Positions 9,720 to 20,344 are shown, counted from the first letter of the stretch. The stretch is DNA of 64,000 bases from Microglena sp. YARC (GCA_022414725.1 CM039466.1:31669319-31733318), one strand, 5' to 3'. Notes: a model not told the origin generated them from the sequence alone. Made by a program: numbers and translations.

Positions 9720-10365
9720 AGCTTTGGGGTTGGCTCAAGGACCGGTAAAGGGAGCTGCCTAGAAGCTGCTATGAGGAGCCCCAAAAAAGGCAGTGCAAAG
9801 GTTTTTTTTTAGAGAGCGAGTGACAGTTGTGGCAGATGAGAAGTTTTGAATTTGAATTTTTAAACGTTGTGTCTTAGTTAACTCCGGGCTGCTCACAGTC
9901 TTGCAAGTCCACGTCCACCCGTGCGATACCCACAGAAACCAGGGAGCATACTAAGCAGATTAGATAGTTTAAACACTTGTCCTTGTCTGGCGACTCAGCC
10001 AAGCTCCATTGTGCAGATTACTTGTTGTTCATGGTTCATGGGGAGTAATTGTTTTTTAAATCTGAAAGTTTTTTTGTATGGCTTCATGGTTTTAGGCCTC
10101 CTCCAGGGACAGCGTTTTAGTGCTTTACATAGCCTTTTTATAGTTTTTGTAGCTTTCAACAGCTTTCAAGGGCCATTAAGGGCGCACACACACACAAAAA
10201 AACTTTTCAATAGCGATAATTTCGCTAAATCGGGGTCAAACTAGCGATTGCTATGGATAGCGGGGGAAATAATCCCTGTTCATGGCTGTAGAGTTCCATA
10301 GGTATGGTCCCTGACTATTGCCGACAGATGACTGCTGATCTTTCAGAGGCCAGTTACTATGAGAA
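9720..10365. other. Gene-free stretch
   Basis: Contains a short dispersed motif (gctgcctagaagctgct, also near 10830, 45195 and 61780-61985), a diverged gaatttgaattt repeat near 9845-9905, and AT-rich unremarkable sequence. No supported gene. Confidence 0.4.
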
Positions 10366-10369
10366 GAGT

Positions 10370-10680
10370 ATTAGGGGGGAGTGCCTTGGTGCTGGTACGC
10401 TGTTGTCCAGCACTGGCATCAGCATATCTGAGTACCAGGGAGTGTCTTTGTGCTAGTTAGCTGTTCTCCGGCATAGGGATCGGCATAGCAAGGAACCAGG
10501 AAGTGTCTTGGTGCTTGTACGCAGTTGTCAAGGGATTGGCATGTCAGAGTACCAGGGAGTGTCTTGGTGTTGGTAACCTGTTATCCAGCATAGGCATTAG
10601 CAAAGCTGAGTACCAGGGAGTGTCTTGGTGCTGGTAAGCTGTTGTCAGGCATAGGGATCAGCATAGTATTGGTGTAGGTT
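10370..10680 (+). repeat. ~60-bp tandem repeat, about 5 copies
   Basis: Repeats of gtaccagggagtgtcttggt then gctggtacgctgttgtccag, with moderate divergence. The following 10680-11830 holds no recognised gene, only a copy of the short hairpin repeat at 11405-11470. Confidence 0.7.
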
Positions 10681-11404
10681 TCTTTTTCAGCTGCAAACAG
10701 CAGCTTCAAGGCAGCTCCCCTGCCTGGCTAGTCCGGCAAACCTTGTGTAACCTAGTGCACCTTGGAGCTGACACAACCAGCTTTCCTGTATTGTTGCCAC
10801 CGTGGAGCTTAGCTGAGTGGCTGGCTCAGGGAGCTGCCTAGAAGCTGCCGCTTTAAGGAAAATATAATAGCTGTGGACTGCAGTGTGTACTCCTAGAATA
10901 GAGCCATGAGAGAAGTTCTGACTTCATTTTTATGCCCTAAACTAAAAAACAGACTTAGAGCAAGAATAAACGGTGTAATTTGATCAAATCGAGGTGTGTA
11001 GTATCTTCCGCAATAAAAAACATCCATCATTATATCAGGGGCGATAGTGGGGTTTATTAGGATCCACGTAGGTCTTACTAGTTCCCTAGGGACCTGATGG
11101 CCCAACAAACAAAAAGCAGCTGTTGTACAATCGTGTCTATCCCAGATAGATTCCATGAGGGACGTGTGTACCCTGCCCTAGCTCCAAATCACAAGGAGCA
11201 AAGCACCCTGTTATTATTTAAACGGCGTGGACCTGGGCAGATCACCAACAACCAGGTTAACCGGGTTGCAGCCGAAGCTCGAAAGGCTGACGCTTGCATG
11301 CACCTCGGGCAATGACGAGTAGCAAGTATGTCATCGACAGCGACTTTCCTGCACACGCTGGGGCTTGTGGATGTTTCCGAGTAAAAAACAGACCTCACAA
11401 GAGG

Positions 11405-11470
11405 AAATTGAACTTGTTTACATAGCTTCAGCCAGCAATTTGGCTACTCGCCGTCTTAGGCAGTAAAAAC
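11405..11470 (+). repeat. Short dispersed repeat with internal hairpin (copy 2)
   Basis: Carries ttgaacttgtttacatagct, the inverted repeat gccagcaatttggc and the end gccgtcttaggcagtaa. Same family as 50-128, 45288-45447 and 52930-52998. Confidence 0.6.
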
Positions 11471-11834
11471 TTTATTGCCAGGAAAGTGTAAACTCGAACA
11501 AATCACTTATTTCATTTGTTCTTTATTCCTCTTCTTCTGAACGAAAAACCAGTAAAAATAACATAATCATACTCGGTCATACCTATTAGGAAATACTTCA
11601 TCCAGTCTCTTCATACTTTCATGGACGAACAAAGAAAGCTTCTCTCGCCCTTCAACTTCTGTCCATTGCAAGGCACACATCTCTTTCAAAGAACATGCAT
11701 GCGGTATTGCTACCAAAGCTGGTCAAGATAATGGGATGGCTTCAATGCAGCGTACGCTCTGCCCTACTTACAGATTCTGTTACCACATCAGGGTACTACA
11801 TTCTGTCAATTTGGTCTGCCCGTTTCGCGCACTT

Positions 11835-11965
11835 GCCATTATTTTACTGCCCCTAAAGCGCAGTTGCCTTTAAAAAACAGCGCGCTGTCAAAAAAACGCA
11901 CATATCTCTTCAAAAACTGCGTGTTTCGCACACCAGATTTTTCAATTCGTGCGCTGTTGGTCAAT
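11835..11965 (+). repeat. GCGC-rich dispersed element (copy 1, diverged)
   Basis: Contains aaagcgcagt, cagcgcgctgt, ctgcgtgtttcgcaca and gtgcgctgttggtcaattt in an order shared with better copies at 38808-38985 and 62030-62215. The element is dense in GCGC and CGCG palindromes within otherwise moderate-GC DNA. Family unknown. Confidence 0.5.
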
Positions 11966-12024
11966 TTTTTGCATGAGCTGTGAGGGAGCAGGTTGCTGCA
12001 AGTAGCAAGGAGACTGGGTAGTGG

Positions 12025-12027
12025 AAT

Positions 12028-12066
<39 letters not shown>

Positions 12067-12488
12067 AACGCTGTACGCGTCATCTACCCGCATCTACCCC
12101 TAGTATCTCTGGTCCCGCCCGCCCGCCCGCCCCCCGCCCGCCCCCCACTGGCCCGGCCCAACGTACCATCCAATGATTGTGGCTGCTTCGCACTGGGTCC
12201 TTCAATCCGATGGAAGTGGACAGCCTGTAGCCCTGTACGTCAATCCGCGTCAATCTCTGTGTAGTGTGGGGACCCCCTCTCCCGTTCCTTCAGCTTTGAG
12301 ATGCAACAGCACAGAATCAGTTCACCGCAACTCCCATCCCCCTGCCCATTCCCGCCCCGATCTTTATCGCTTCGGAAGCGTCCCCCCTCCCATCTTCACT
12401 CCCCATCTTCACCTCCCCATCGTCCCTTCCCTCCCCCAGGCCTCAGACCCCACCGCACCTTCCTCTTACTTCGCATCTCCACCTCCCC
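12025..12488 (+). promoter_or_regulatory. Probable 5' region of the thioesterase gene (C-tract, GC-rich island)
   Basis: A ~35-bp C run at 12030-12065, then cccgcccgcccg and a C/T-rich stretch leading to the start codon at 12489. The GC content is clearly above the surroundings. This position upstream of a convincing first exon suggests promoter and 5' UTR, but no TATA-like or named element is recognised. Assigned by position only. Confidence 0.35.
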
Positions 12489-12828
12489 ATGTTGCACCTC
12501 GCACGAGCAACATGCGGCAGCCAGGCTCTTAGTCGTCGTGCCACCCTATGCCACATTCGCCCCACGACCCCGGCCTGCCCCCCTCATCCCGCGCCCACCC
12601 GCACTTTCGGCAGCAGCACCAACACCATACGCTATGGCCGCTTGTACTGGGATCAGAAGGCGCAATGCAGTGCCCAACAGAATGGGAGCGGGTCGGTTAC
12701 CGGTCGGGAGGGGGCGTTGCCCGATCCCCTAATCGGTCCTTATGATGGCTGGGTGGATGGAGTGTACTGCTTAGAGATGGGTGTGAGAGACTATGAGCTG
12801 GATCAATTTGGAGTGGTGAACAATGCCG
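12489..12828 (+). CDS. ALT-like acyl-ACP/acyl-CoA thioesterase, exon 1 (transit peptide and start of hotdog domain)
   Basis: Starts at ATG 12489. The first ~45 residues (MLHLARATCGSQALSRRATL and on) are rich in Arg, Ala, Ser and Thr with no acidic residue, as in organelle targeting peptides. The exon ends with MGVRDYELDQFGVVNNA, the start of a 4HBT-type hotdog domain. The Asp of LDQFG occupies the usual catalytic acid position and the following GVVNNA loop is typical of plant ALT acyl-ACP thioesterases, which hydrolyse acyl thioesters in plastids. Donor CCG|gtaggt begins at 12829 and leaves one base, matching the exon at 14322. With the exons at 14322, 16596 and 18536 the protein is 217 residues, close to plant family members. 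Confident in the family, less in substrate. Confidence 0.85.
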
Positions 12829-14090
12829 GTAGGTGGCGCATGGATGTGTGCATGCATTGCCATGGGTATGGGCATGTGGTCATAGGCGCCATGGTGTGTG
12901 GGATGGGTGGGGTGCAGCATGCATGGATGGATGAATGGGTGGTGCAGCATGCATGTAGGTGGTGGACAGAGGTATTTATGTATGTGTATGGGTAGGTAGT
13001 CCTAGGCAACATGGTGTGTGGAATGGCTGGTGCATGGCATGGCGGGCATGGAGGTGGTGCATGAAAGTGATGCATGCATGGCCATGGGTGTGGGCATGTA
13101 GTCATAGGCACCATTGTATGAGGGTTGGGTGGTGCAGCATACATGTAGGTGGTGGATGGAGGTGTTTATGTATGGGTATGGGTAGGTAGTCCTGTAATCC
13201 ATGGGGTGTGGGATCGCTGGTGCATGGCATGCATGGAGGTGGTGCATGGATGTGTGCTGGTGGGATGGGTGGTGGATCGATACACGGGGATGGTAGGTGG
13301 ATGTGTGCGTGTATGTTCATGGGCAAGTTGGATGGGTGGTGGATGGGTGCATGGAGATGGTGGATGGATGTGTGCATATGTGACCATGGTATTTGATGCT
13401 TAGATTTGGGTGGAGGGACTGTGCTCTGGATTGGTTTGGAGTGGTGAAAATGCAGGTAGGTGGTGCATGGATGTGTGCATGCTTGGTCGTGGGTCGGTAG
13501 TCCTAGGTGGCAAGTTGGTAGTCCTAGGTGCCATGGCATGGGATGGGTGGTGCAGGCATGCATGTTGGTGGTGTATGGATGTGTGCATGCATGGTCATGG
13601 GTAGGGAGTCCTAGGTGGCAAGTCGGTAGTCCTAGGTGGCAAGTCGGTAGTCCTAGGTGGCAAGTCATTTGGGTTGGCTGGTGGATAGGTGAATGGATGT
13701 GGTGGATGGATGCATGCATGGTCATGGGCAGGAGGTGGTGGATGGATGCATGCATGGCGATGATGGATGGATGTGTGCATGCATGCATGGAGATGGTGGA
13801 TGGATGTGTGCATGCATGGAGTTGGTGGATGGATGGATGCATGGTCATGGGTCGGTAGTCATAGGTGGCAAGGCATGTGGGATGGGTGGTGGGTAGATGC
13901 ATGGATGTGGTGGATGGATGTGTGCATGATGATGCGTGTGGTGATAGATGCATGGATGTCGTGGATGGATTTGTGCGAGCATGGCCATGTGCGTGTGGTG
14001 ATGAGCACTACAACATGGGTGGGTAATCCAGCATGCATGTTGGCATTGCATGGATGTGTGCATGGCCATGGTCATGGGTGTTGGAAGGCA
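12829..14090 (+). repeat. Long degenerate minisatellite (ggatgtgtgcatgcatgg), partly a donor-side array
   Basis: Irregular units of 20-120 bp built from gtaggtggtgcatggatgtg, tgcatgcatgg, and gtagtcctaggtggcaag (three direct copies near 13605-13665). A copy near 13425-13470 repeats the exon 1 edge (ttggtttggagtggtgaaaa, then gcag|gtaggtgg), so part of the array is a duplicated splice border. Apparent His/Pro-rich or Trp/Gly-rich open frames are repeat artefacts. Confidence 0.7.
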
Positions 14091-14099
14091 GCGCTGGTG

Positions 14100-14282
14100 C
14101 ACGTGCACTCACATACACATGCGCAAACACACATACACACACTCATGCACAAAACAAAAATACACACACTCATACACATACACATACACAAACAAACACA
14201 CATTCACATACACATACACATACACAAACACGCACACAAACACACACACACTCACACACACGCACACAAACACGCACACATG
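14100..14282 (+). repeat. CA-rich microsatellite
   Basis: (CA)n with interspersed T and aaac, about 180 bp, immediately upstream of the acceptor of thioesterase exon 2. Confidence 0.85.
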
Positions 14283-14321
14283 TTTTGATCCCTTCAATTC
14301 GCATTGAACCCACTTCCCCAG

Positions 14322-14454
14322 TGTATGCCAACTACTTCCAACATGCTCGACACGAGGGGTTGGAGCGACTGGGTATTGACTGCGATGCCTATGCACGAGC
14401 AAACCTAGGGCTGGCAATAACTGACATGAGGCTGTCATACAAGGCTCCGCTTAG
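14322..14454 (+). CDS. ALT-like thioesterase, exon 2 (hotdog domain core)
   Basis: Encodes VYANYFQHARHEGLERLGID then CDAYARANLGLAITDMRLS and YKAPLR. The run from YANYF-HARHE through LGID is the long helix of the hotdog fold, and the Y-APLR ending is the following strand with its conserved turn. Acceptor acttccccag ends at 14321, two leading bases complete the G from exon 1 (GTG, Val). Donor CTTAG|gtgtgt begins at 14455, leaving AG. An immediate in-frame TGA follows if the donor is missed. Confidence 0.9.
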
Positions 14455-15410
14455 GTGTGTATGACAGTGTGTGGTATTTTTCTTCTTCCAATTTCTTTTC
14501 AATACACACAATGTTGGCGACTCAAACAAACCTGGGGCTCGCAATAACTGACATGAGGCTGTCGTACAAGGCTCCGCTTAGGTGCGTATGACAGTGTGTG
14601 GTGTTTGTTTCTGCCGATTTCTTTTCAATACTTTCAATACTATTTTTGTGCAACTTGAACAAACCTAGGGCTGGCAATAACTGACATGAGGCTGTCGTAC
14701 AAGGCTCCGCTTAGGTGCGTATGACAGTGTGTGGTGTTTGTTTCTGCCAATTTCTTTTCAATAATTTCAAAACTGTATGTTTGCAACTCTAACAAACCTA
14801 GGGATGGCAATAACTGACATGAGGCTGTCGTACAAGGCTCCGCTTAGGTGCGTATGGCAGTGTGTGGTGTTTGTGTCTGCCGATTTCTTTTCAATACTTT
14901 CAATCCTATTTTTGTGCAACTTGAACAAACCTAGGGCTGGCAATAACTGACATGAGGCTGTGGTACAAGGCTCCGCTTAGGTGCGTATGACAGTGTGTGG
15001 TGTTAAGTTCTGCCGATTTATTTTCCATACTTTCAATACTATTTGCTTGCAACTCTAACAAAGCTAGGGCTGGCAATAACTGACATGAGGCTGTCGTACA
15101 AGTCTATGTTTACGTGAGCATGCCAGTGTGTGGTATATTTCTTCTTCCGATTTCTTGTCGATACACAAAATGTTAGCATGTTGGGGCTCGCAATAACTGA
15201 CATGAGGCTGTCGTACAAAGCTCCGCGTAGGCGATTGTGATGTGGTGTGGTAAAAATGATAACAAAACAGATTGCAGATTTCATTTACATTTTATTTCAA
15301 TTTTTCGTGTCGAATGTGAAATGTTTGTAGGGTAAAATGGCAACTCAAACACAAAGCTAGGGCTGGCAATAGCAGACATGAGGCTGTCATGCAAGGCTCC
15401 ACTTATGTGA
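14398..15410 (+). repeat. Donor-side exon-edge array of thioesterase exon 2
   Basis: Eight copies at ~130-bp spacing (14398 true, then near 14527, 14660, 14790, 14925, 15056, 15185 and 15355). Each has the last ~55 coding bases of exon 2 (encoding NLGLAITDMRLSYKAPLR), the AG|GTGYGTATG donor and ~75 bp of intron. Almost all decoy donors are intact, and all lie behind an in-frame stop, so their use would give a truncated protein. Copies differ by scattered substitutions and indels. Confidence 0.85.
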
Positions 15411-15474
15411 GTGTGATTTGGTGTGGTGTCACAAAAAGGTTGGTTGCAGATGGGATGGTGGATGGGATGGCAGA

Positions 15475-15625
15475 TAGTGTATGTATGTTACAGTCCAGGG
15501 GTAGGCCAAAATAGGCTAAAGGGACTTGCCCAACCTTGATAGGAAGGTATAAACAGAAAAAGCATTGATGAACTGACCCCCAAACAATCATTTTACTGAC
15601 AGGGGGGCTGAGTTCTGAGATAGTG
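15475..15625 (-). repeat. Dispersed element ending GGACTGTAAC (minus copy)
   Basis: Reverse complement of the family at 4505: + strand shows gtatgtatgttacagtccag, ggtaggccaaaataggcta, gggacttgcccaacc, and caatcattttactgacag. Lies in thioesterase intron 2. Confidence 0.65.
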
Positions 15626-15659
15626 TGGCGGATGGGGTGGTTGAAGAATGATAAGGGTG

Positions 15660-15742
15660 CTGAAACTGGTGTGTGTGTGTGTGGTGGGGGGGGTGGGGTG
15701 GGGGGGGGGGCGGGGGGGGGGGGGGGGAGGGGGGGGGGCATG
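15660..15742 (+). repeat. (GT)n and G-run
   Basis: A gtgtgtgtgtg run followed by an imperfect ~45-bp G tract. Likely length-unstable and prone to sequencing error. Confidence 0.75.
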
Positions 15743-15832
15743 TTAGGGTAGAGGTTGTTGAGATCAAACAGCAGGAAGGTTGGTATGCCAGCAGCGACCA
15801 TGCTGATCATCATGAACCTGTTCCATAACCTG
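15743..15832 (-). other. Exon-like hydrophobic segment on the minus strand (unidentified)
   Basis: On the minus strand, after a good acceptor (ccccttccccacag), the frame reads LWNRFMMISMVAAGIPTFLL then FDLNNLYPN, which looks like a membrane helix, before running into the C/G tract. No donor is visible at its end. It lies antisense inside a thioesterase intron. It could be a fragment of another gene carried in by a mobile element, or chance. Not recognised. Confidence 0.25.
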
Positions 15833-16279
15833 TGGGGGAAGGGGAGGGAGTGTGTGTGTGTTTTGTGTGGGTGGGTGGGTGGGTGGGTGTGTGTGGGGGG
15901 GGGTATGGCAGCAAGCGTCGTAAAATTGGCGGAGATTTTGGCTATCAGAGCGACAGGTGGCAACAGGTGGCAACAGAAATCTATGCAGGGGACCGAAGCC
16001 AGTGTTTATGAGACAGCTAGGTTCCGTGTTACAGATGGACAATAGGTGACCCTGGGGGCTCCCGCTCCCCAGCAGGGGGGGCTCATCCAAAAAGTGAATA
16101 TCTATTTTAATGTCGAAGTTAATGTCGGTCACTCCACTCTGTTGCCACCTGTTGTTCCGTTGCCAACACTCTCCGCCAATTGTCTGTGTCGCTTGCGACG
16201 CTGCATCCGACTTGTTCAAGCCTCCCTCCCTCACACTCCCCTCCCTCCCTCACACTCCCCTTCCTACCTCTGCCTCCCT

Positions 16280-16352
16280 CCCAACCGCACTTCTTTAGGT
16301 CTAAGGCTGGCAAATATCAGGGCAGTACAAAAGTGAGTGTTCAAGCCTCCTT

Positions 16353-16383
<31 letters not shown>

Positions 16384-16595
16384 CCACACTTCTTCAGGTC
16401 TAAGGACAAGTTCAGAGTGCTAGCGGGGTCGAGCAGAGTCACTTGCGCTCACTGGTGTGTGTGTGAGTGTTGTGTGGTGTGTGTGTGAGCGAGTGTGGGG
16501 TGTGGGGTGTGGGTGTGGGGCTAAGACTAGCAATATCAGGGCAGTACAAAAGTGAGTGTTCAAGCCCCCCCCCACCCCAAACCACACTTCTTCAG
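16280..16595 (+). repeat. Acceptor-side exon-edge array of thioesterase exon 3
   Basis: Copies of the acceptor (cacttctttaggtctaagg near 16288; cacttcttcaggtctaagg near 16388; true copy near 16585), each with a C-rich tract before it. The second copy extends ~45 coding bases (KDKFRVLAGSSRVT) before diverging. A linked block gcaatatcagggcagtacaa / aagtgagtgttcaagcc is duplicated near 16310 and 16530. A C-run lies at 16347-16381. Confidence 0.75.
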
Positions 16596-16713
16596 ATCTA
16601 AGGACAAGTTCAGAGTGTTAGCCGGGGTGAGCCGAGTCACTGGCGCTCGTGCTGTCATGGACCAGGTCATTCTAAAGTCTGTGACGAATGGCGACGGTGA
16701 GGAAAAGGACATG
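16596..16713 (+). CDS. ALT-like thioesterase, exon 3
   Basis: Encodes SKDKFRVLAGVSRVTGARAV then MDQVILKSVTNGDGEEKDM. It starts with one base that completes the AG of exon 2 to Arg, so the junction reads YKAPLR-SKDKF, the usual PLR-(x)-D-F strand connection of ALT and YbgC-like thioesterases. Donor ATG|gtgagt begins at 16714; phase 0. The central strands V-A-VSR-TGAR-VMDQVI are those of the hotdog sheet. Confidence 0.88.
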
Positions 16714-16839
16714 GTGAGTGGCTCTCTTTCTTTTGTTGCTTTTGAGGCCTTCAAACATGTTTGATGCTTCTATTGCTTCTGTTGCTTCTGTCACTTTTGA
16801 GGCCTCCAAACATGTTTGATGCTTCAGTTGCAGTTCAGT

Positions 16840-17770
16840 TGCTTCTGTTTCTTATCTTGCTTTTCCTGCCTCCTTACCGCACTGATGCTTCTGCTGCCTC
16901 TTAAAGTTGCTGTAGCTTCTGTTGCTTCTGTTGCTGTTGCTGTTGCTGAATCCTTACCGCACTGATGCTTCTGCTGCCTCTTAAAGTTACTGTAGCTTCT
17001 GTTGCTTCTGTTGCTGTTGCTGTTGCTGAATCCTTACCGCACTGATGCTTCTGCTGCCTCTTAAAGTTACTGTAGCTTCTGTTGCCTCTGTTGCTGTTGC
17101 TGTTGCTGAATCCTTACCGCACTGATGCTTCTGCTGCCTCTTAAAGTTACTGTAGCTTCTGTTGCTTTTGTTGCTGTTGCTGTTGCTGAATCCTTACCGC
17201 ACTGATGCTTCTGCTGCCTCTTAAAGTTACTGTAGCTTCTGTTGCTTCTGTTGCTGTTGCTGTTGCTGAATCCTTACCGCACTGATGCTTGTGCTGCCTC
17301 TTCAAGTTACTGTAGCTTCTGTTGCTTCTGTTGCTGTTGCTGTTGCTGAATCCTTACCGCACTGATGCTTCTGCTGCCTCTTAAAGTTACTGTAGCTTCT
17401 GTTGCCTCTGTTGCTGTTGCTGAATCCTTACCGCACTGATGCTTCTGCTGCCTCTTAAAGTTACTGTAGCTTCTGTTGCTTCTGTTGCTGTTGCTGCCTC
17501 CTTACCGCACTGATGCTTGTGCTGCCTCTTCAAGTTACTGTAGCTTCTGTTGCTTCTGTTGCTGTTGCTGTTGCTGAATCCTTACCGCACTGATGCTTCT
17601 GCTGCCTCTTAAAGTTACTGTAGCTTCTGTTGCTTTTGTTGCTGTTGCTGTTGCTGAGTCCTTACCGCACTGATGCTTCTGCTGCCTCTTCAAGTTACTG
17701 TAGCTTCTGTTGCCTCTGTTGCTGTTGCTGAATCCTTACCGCACTGATCCTTCTGCTGCCTCTTAAAGTT
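16840..17770 (+). repeat. 80-bp minisatellite, ~11 copies
   Basis: Unit of 80 bp beginning tccttaccgcactgatgctt and containing ctgctgcctcttaaagttac and gttgctgttgctgttgctg. Copies are nearly identical, differing mainly in the number of gttgct hexamers. Intronic, between thioesterase exons 3 and 4. Confidence 0.88.
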
Positions 17771-18440
17771 TCTGTAGCTTCTTTTCTTCTTTTTCTTTTG
17801 TTGCTTCTGTAGCTTTTGCTGCCTCCTTACCACACTGATGCTTCTGCTGCCTCTTACTGTAGCTTATTTTATTATGTTGCTTCTGTTGCTGTTGCTGACT
17901 CGTTATAGTACTGTTATCAGTGCTGACTCGTTGTAATACTTCTGCTCCTGCCGTCTCCTTCTGGGACTATTGCTTTTGTTTCTTATGTTTCTTAGGCTGC
18001 TTCTGTTGCTTTTGCTGACTCCTAATAGTACTTCTGCTTCTGCCGTCTCCTTTCGGGACCACTGCTTTTGTTTATTCTGTTTCTGATTTTTTCGGGACCA
18101 CTGCTTTTGCTGACTCCTAATAGTACTTTAATAGTACTTCTGCTTCTGCCGTCTCTTTTTGGGACCACTGCTTTTGTTTCTTCTGTTTCTGATTTTTCTT
18201 CTGTCGCTTCTGTTGCTTCTGTTATTTCTGTTGCTTCTGTTACTTCTGTTACTTCTGCTATTTCTCTTACTTCTGTTGCTTCTGTAAATTCTGCTACTTC
18301 TGTTGCTTCTGTTACGTCTGTTGCTTCTGTTGCTTTTCTTACTTCTGTTGCTTCTGTTGCTTCTGTTACTTCTGTTACTTCTCTTGCTTCTGTTGCTTCT
18401 GTTACTTCTGCTACTTCTGTTGCTTCTGCTGTTTCCTAAT
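17771..18440 (+). repeat. Derived gcttctgtt-type repeat
   Basis: Diverged relatives of the 80-bp unit grade into a 9-bp repeat (gcttctgtt / acttctgtt) at 18180-18435. The Ser/Val/Thr open frame across it is a product of the repeat. Confidence 0.75.
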
Positions 18441-18535
18441 GGTTCTGTTACTTCTACTGATTAAGATGCCTTGAAATCTGCTAAACCTGCTTTTTGCTAA
18501 ATTTTGCTTTGTGTGCCTCAAAACCTGTACTGCAG

Positions 18536-18598
18536 GTGATCGCAAAATGCCAGGTCACTCTGGTTGTACTGGATGGAGGTTACAAGGCGACTAGGTGA
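18536..18598 (+). CDS. ALT-like thioesterase, exon 4 (C-terminus and stop)
   Basis: Encodes VIAKCQVTLVVLDGGYKATR followed directly by TGA at 18596-18598. The segment AKCQVTLVVLD-GYKATR is the last strand of the hotdog domain (family pattern: A.. VWLD..YRP.R). Acceptor tgtactgcag ends at 18535, phase 0. An alternative reading is a donor at AG|gtgagg (18595), which would add a further short exon, but none was found. Total protein length with the stop used here is 217 residues. Confidence 0.78.
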   Translation: MIAKCQVTLVVLDGGYKATR

Positions 18599-18759
18599 GG
18601 ATAGTGATATTTTAATTAGTATTTATTAGTTTTGTACGGGTTTATAATATAACTTGTATTGTTTTTATTTATTTGTATTTATGTAATCGATATTGGTTGA
18701 TGATATTGATTGGTATATACTGAAACATTGGGTCGATTATAATTGTAGATGTCCACATT

Positions 18760-19015
18760 AGCACGAGCTCATAGCCCTTGTGAGTAAAACGATCGTTTGG
18801 GGTTCAGTTCATCATGGCTTTTTCGTTTTAGCCCCTCCTGTCACAGTCGAGCAAGACCATGTAGCAGTGTTTTTATTTCAGAAATCTTCAGGCAATTTGG
18901 TAGCCACAAGCTGGCGACCTACGGCTCATCCTGGGACGGTGCGGTAGCACCGTTTGTAGAGCGCGAAGGGCACTAAAATGCATTTGGCTAACTTGGCCTA
19001 ACCCTGGACTGTAAC
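18760..19015 (+). repeat. Dispersed element ending GGACTGTAAC (plus copy, interrupted)
   Basis: Starts agctcatagcccttgtgagt, continues aaaacgatcgtttggggttc and ends aaccctggactgtaacaac. About 100 bp with a separate motif (ttggtagccacaagctggcg, also near 2285) interrupts it. 18600-18760 is AT-rich without a gene. Confidence 0.6.
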
Positions 19016-19690
19016 AACACTAAGGTGGGTCACGGACAAAATGGCTAAGAGGCTCGATAAAGTTGTTTCAAACGTGTGTAATGTATGACATCCATGTGCA
19101 GAATGCATGTTTTCTAAGGCCCCCCCCCCAAAAAAAATTCTCGGTAAGGTAGTGGCGCTCGCGCCGAGCTGAACGCTCTAAATCGTAATGGGGAGATGCT
19201 GTCCTGGGAAGAGGCCAAAAATAAAAAAAGGAATGAGATTTGGCATTTCAGATTTGAAAAAAACAATCCCATTGCCCTAGACTTTAACATCACAAGGTGG
19301 TCACGGGACAAAACGAAATGATATTGACAAAAATCATACAAAGTGCTAATAATGATATTGGTACTAAATTGTGTTGGGCAAGTGGTGGTGTAACCAATAC
19401 CGTCTGGTCGGGAAACATGGTGTAAGGTAGGGTGCAGTCTGATTCTTGAAGTATTCGTTTAATACTGGTTGCGGCAATGAATATAGTCAAAGTGAACACA
19501 CAAACCAACATTACCCTCACCCCAGATATGAAAGCAAAATTCTGACGCGGAAGCACAGAAAACAAGCACCGACACCAGCATAGCCAAAAAAAATAAATTT
19601 TTCAACTCAAACATATTGACCTCCCGTGACTGACGAACACAAATGGATATCCAACACCGCACCTCAAGCGACCAACACCGCACTTTACCC
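19016..19690. other. Gene-free stretch
   Basis: Nothing recognised. A duplicated phrase (ttctaaggcccccc and gacaaaacgaaatg/gacaaaatggctaag) hints at old repeats. Open frames here are short and lack splice or domain support. Confidence 0.4.
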
Positions 19691-20240
19691 CTGGGACTCT
19701 AACACCACACCTTTACTCCAATACCAGCTCCCAACACCAACTCCCGCCCATGTCGCACAAACTCCCCAGCACAAACTCCCAGCACCACAACATCCAACAC
19801 CCCCTCAACTCAACTCCAAGACACTTATCATTTTGGAATCCACAACTCAAGCAATTTGCACCCTCTTTGTGGCTAAAGACACAACTTGAGCTCAAACCAC
19901 CGACTCCAGCAGCAATCCCACACTCCAACACGCAACTCCAACACCAACTCCAACACAAGCACCAATACCAACCTCAAAGCACAACATCACAACAGCAAAA
20001 CAATACACAGCACCAACACCAACTAAACTCAGCACCAAACCAAACCAACACTCAACAACACACCCACAATCGCAACCAAACACACAACAACATCCCGCAA
20101 CACATCTATCCGAACTTACCAACCACGCAACAACACCAACTAATCCAAACCACACAACAGCACAACAACAAACATCAGCACCAACATCAACATCAGCCTC
20201 ACCCAAACCCCATCAAACATCAGCACCAACAACAACACGC
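19690..20240 (+). repeat. A/C-rich degenerate tandem repeat
   Basis: Endless variants of ccaacaccaactccaacac without a sharp period. The long Gln/His/Asn/Thr-rich open frame over 19750-20337 is explained by A/C-only codons having few stops. Confidence 0.75.
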
Positions 20241-20344
20241 GTACAATATGACCTCAATCAAGCTGTACCCTTATGCATTGCATGTTTACAGGATCCGCGC
20301 TGCGATCCAAGAGATTTATGTATTTACAAACGCTTAATGCAAGA

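Noticed and set aside
12803..14108. His/Pro-rich minus-strand frame of ~280 codons and Trp/Gly-rich plus frames
   Set aside because: They arise from the ggatgtgtgcatgcatgg minisatellite; the real coding evidence here is only the exon ending at 12828.
5951..14321. Direct splicing of the cyclase exon at 5817 to the exon at 14322 as one gene
   Set aside because: Phases do not match, and the 14322 exon clearly belongs to a hotdog thioesterase whose own first exon starts at 12489.
19750..20337. 195-codon Gln/His/Asn/Thr-rich open frame
   Set aside because: The A/C-only sequence almost lacks stop codons; both strands show long open frames. There is no unique sequence to support a protein.
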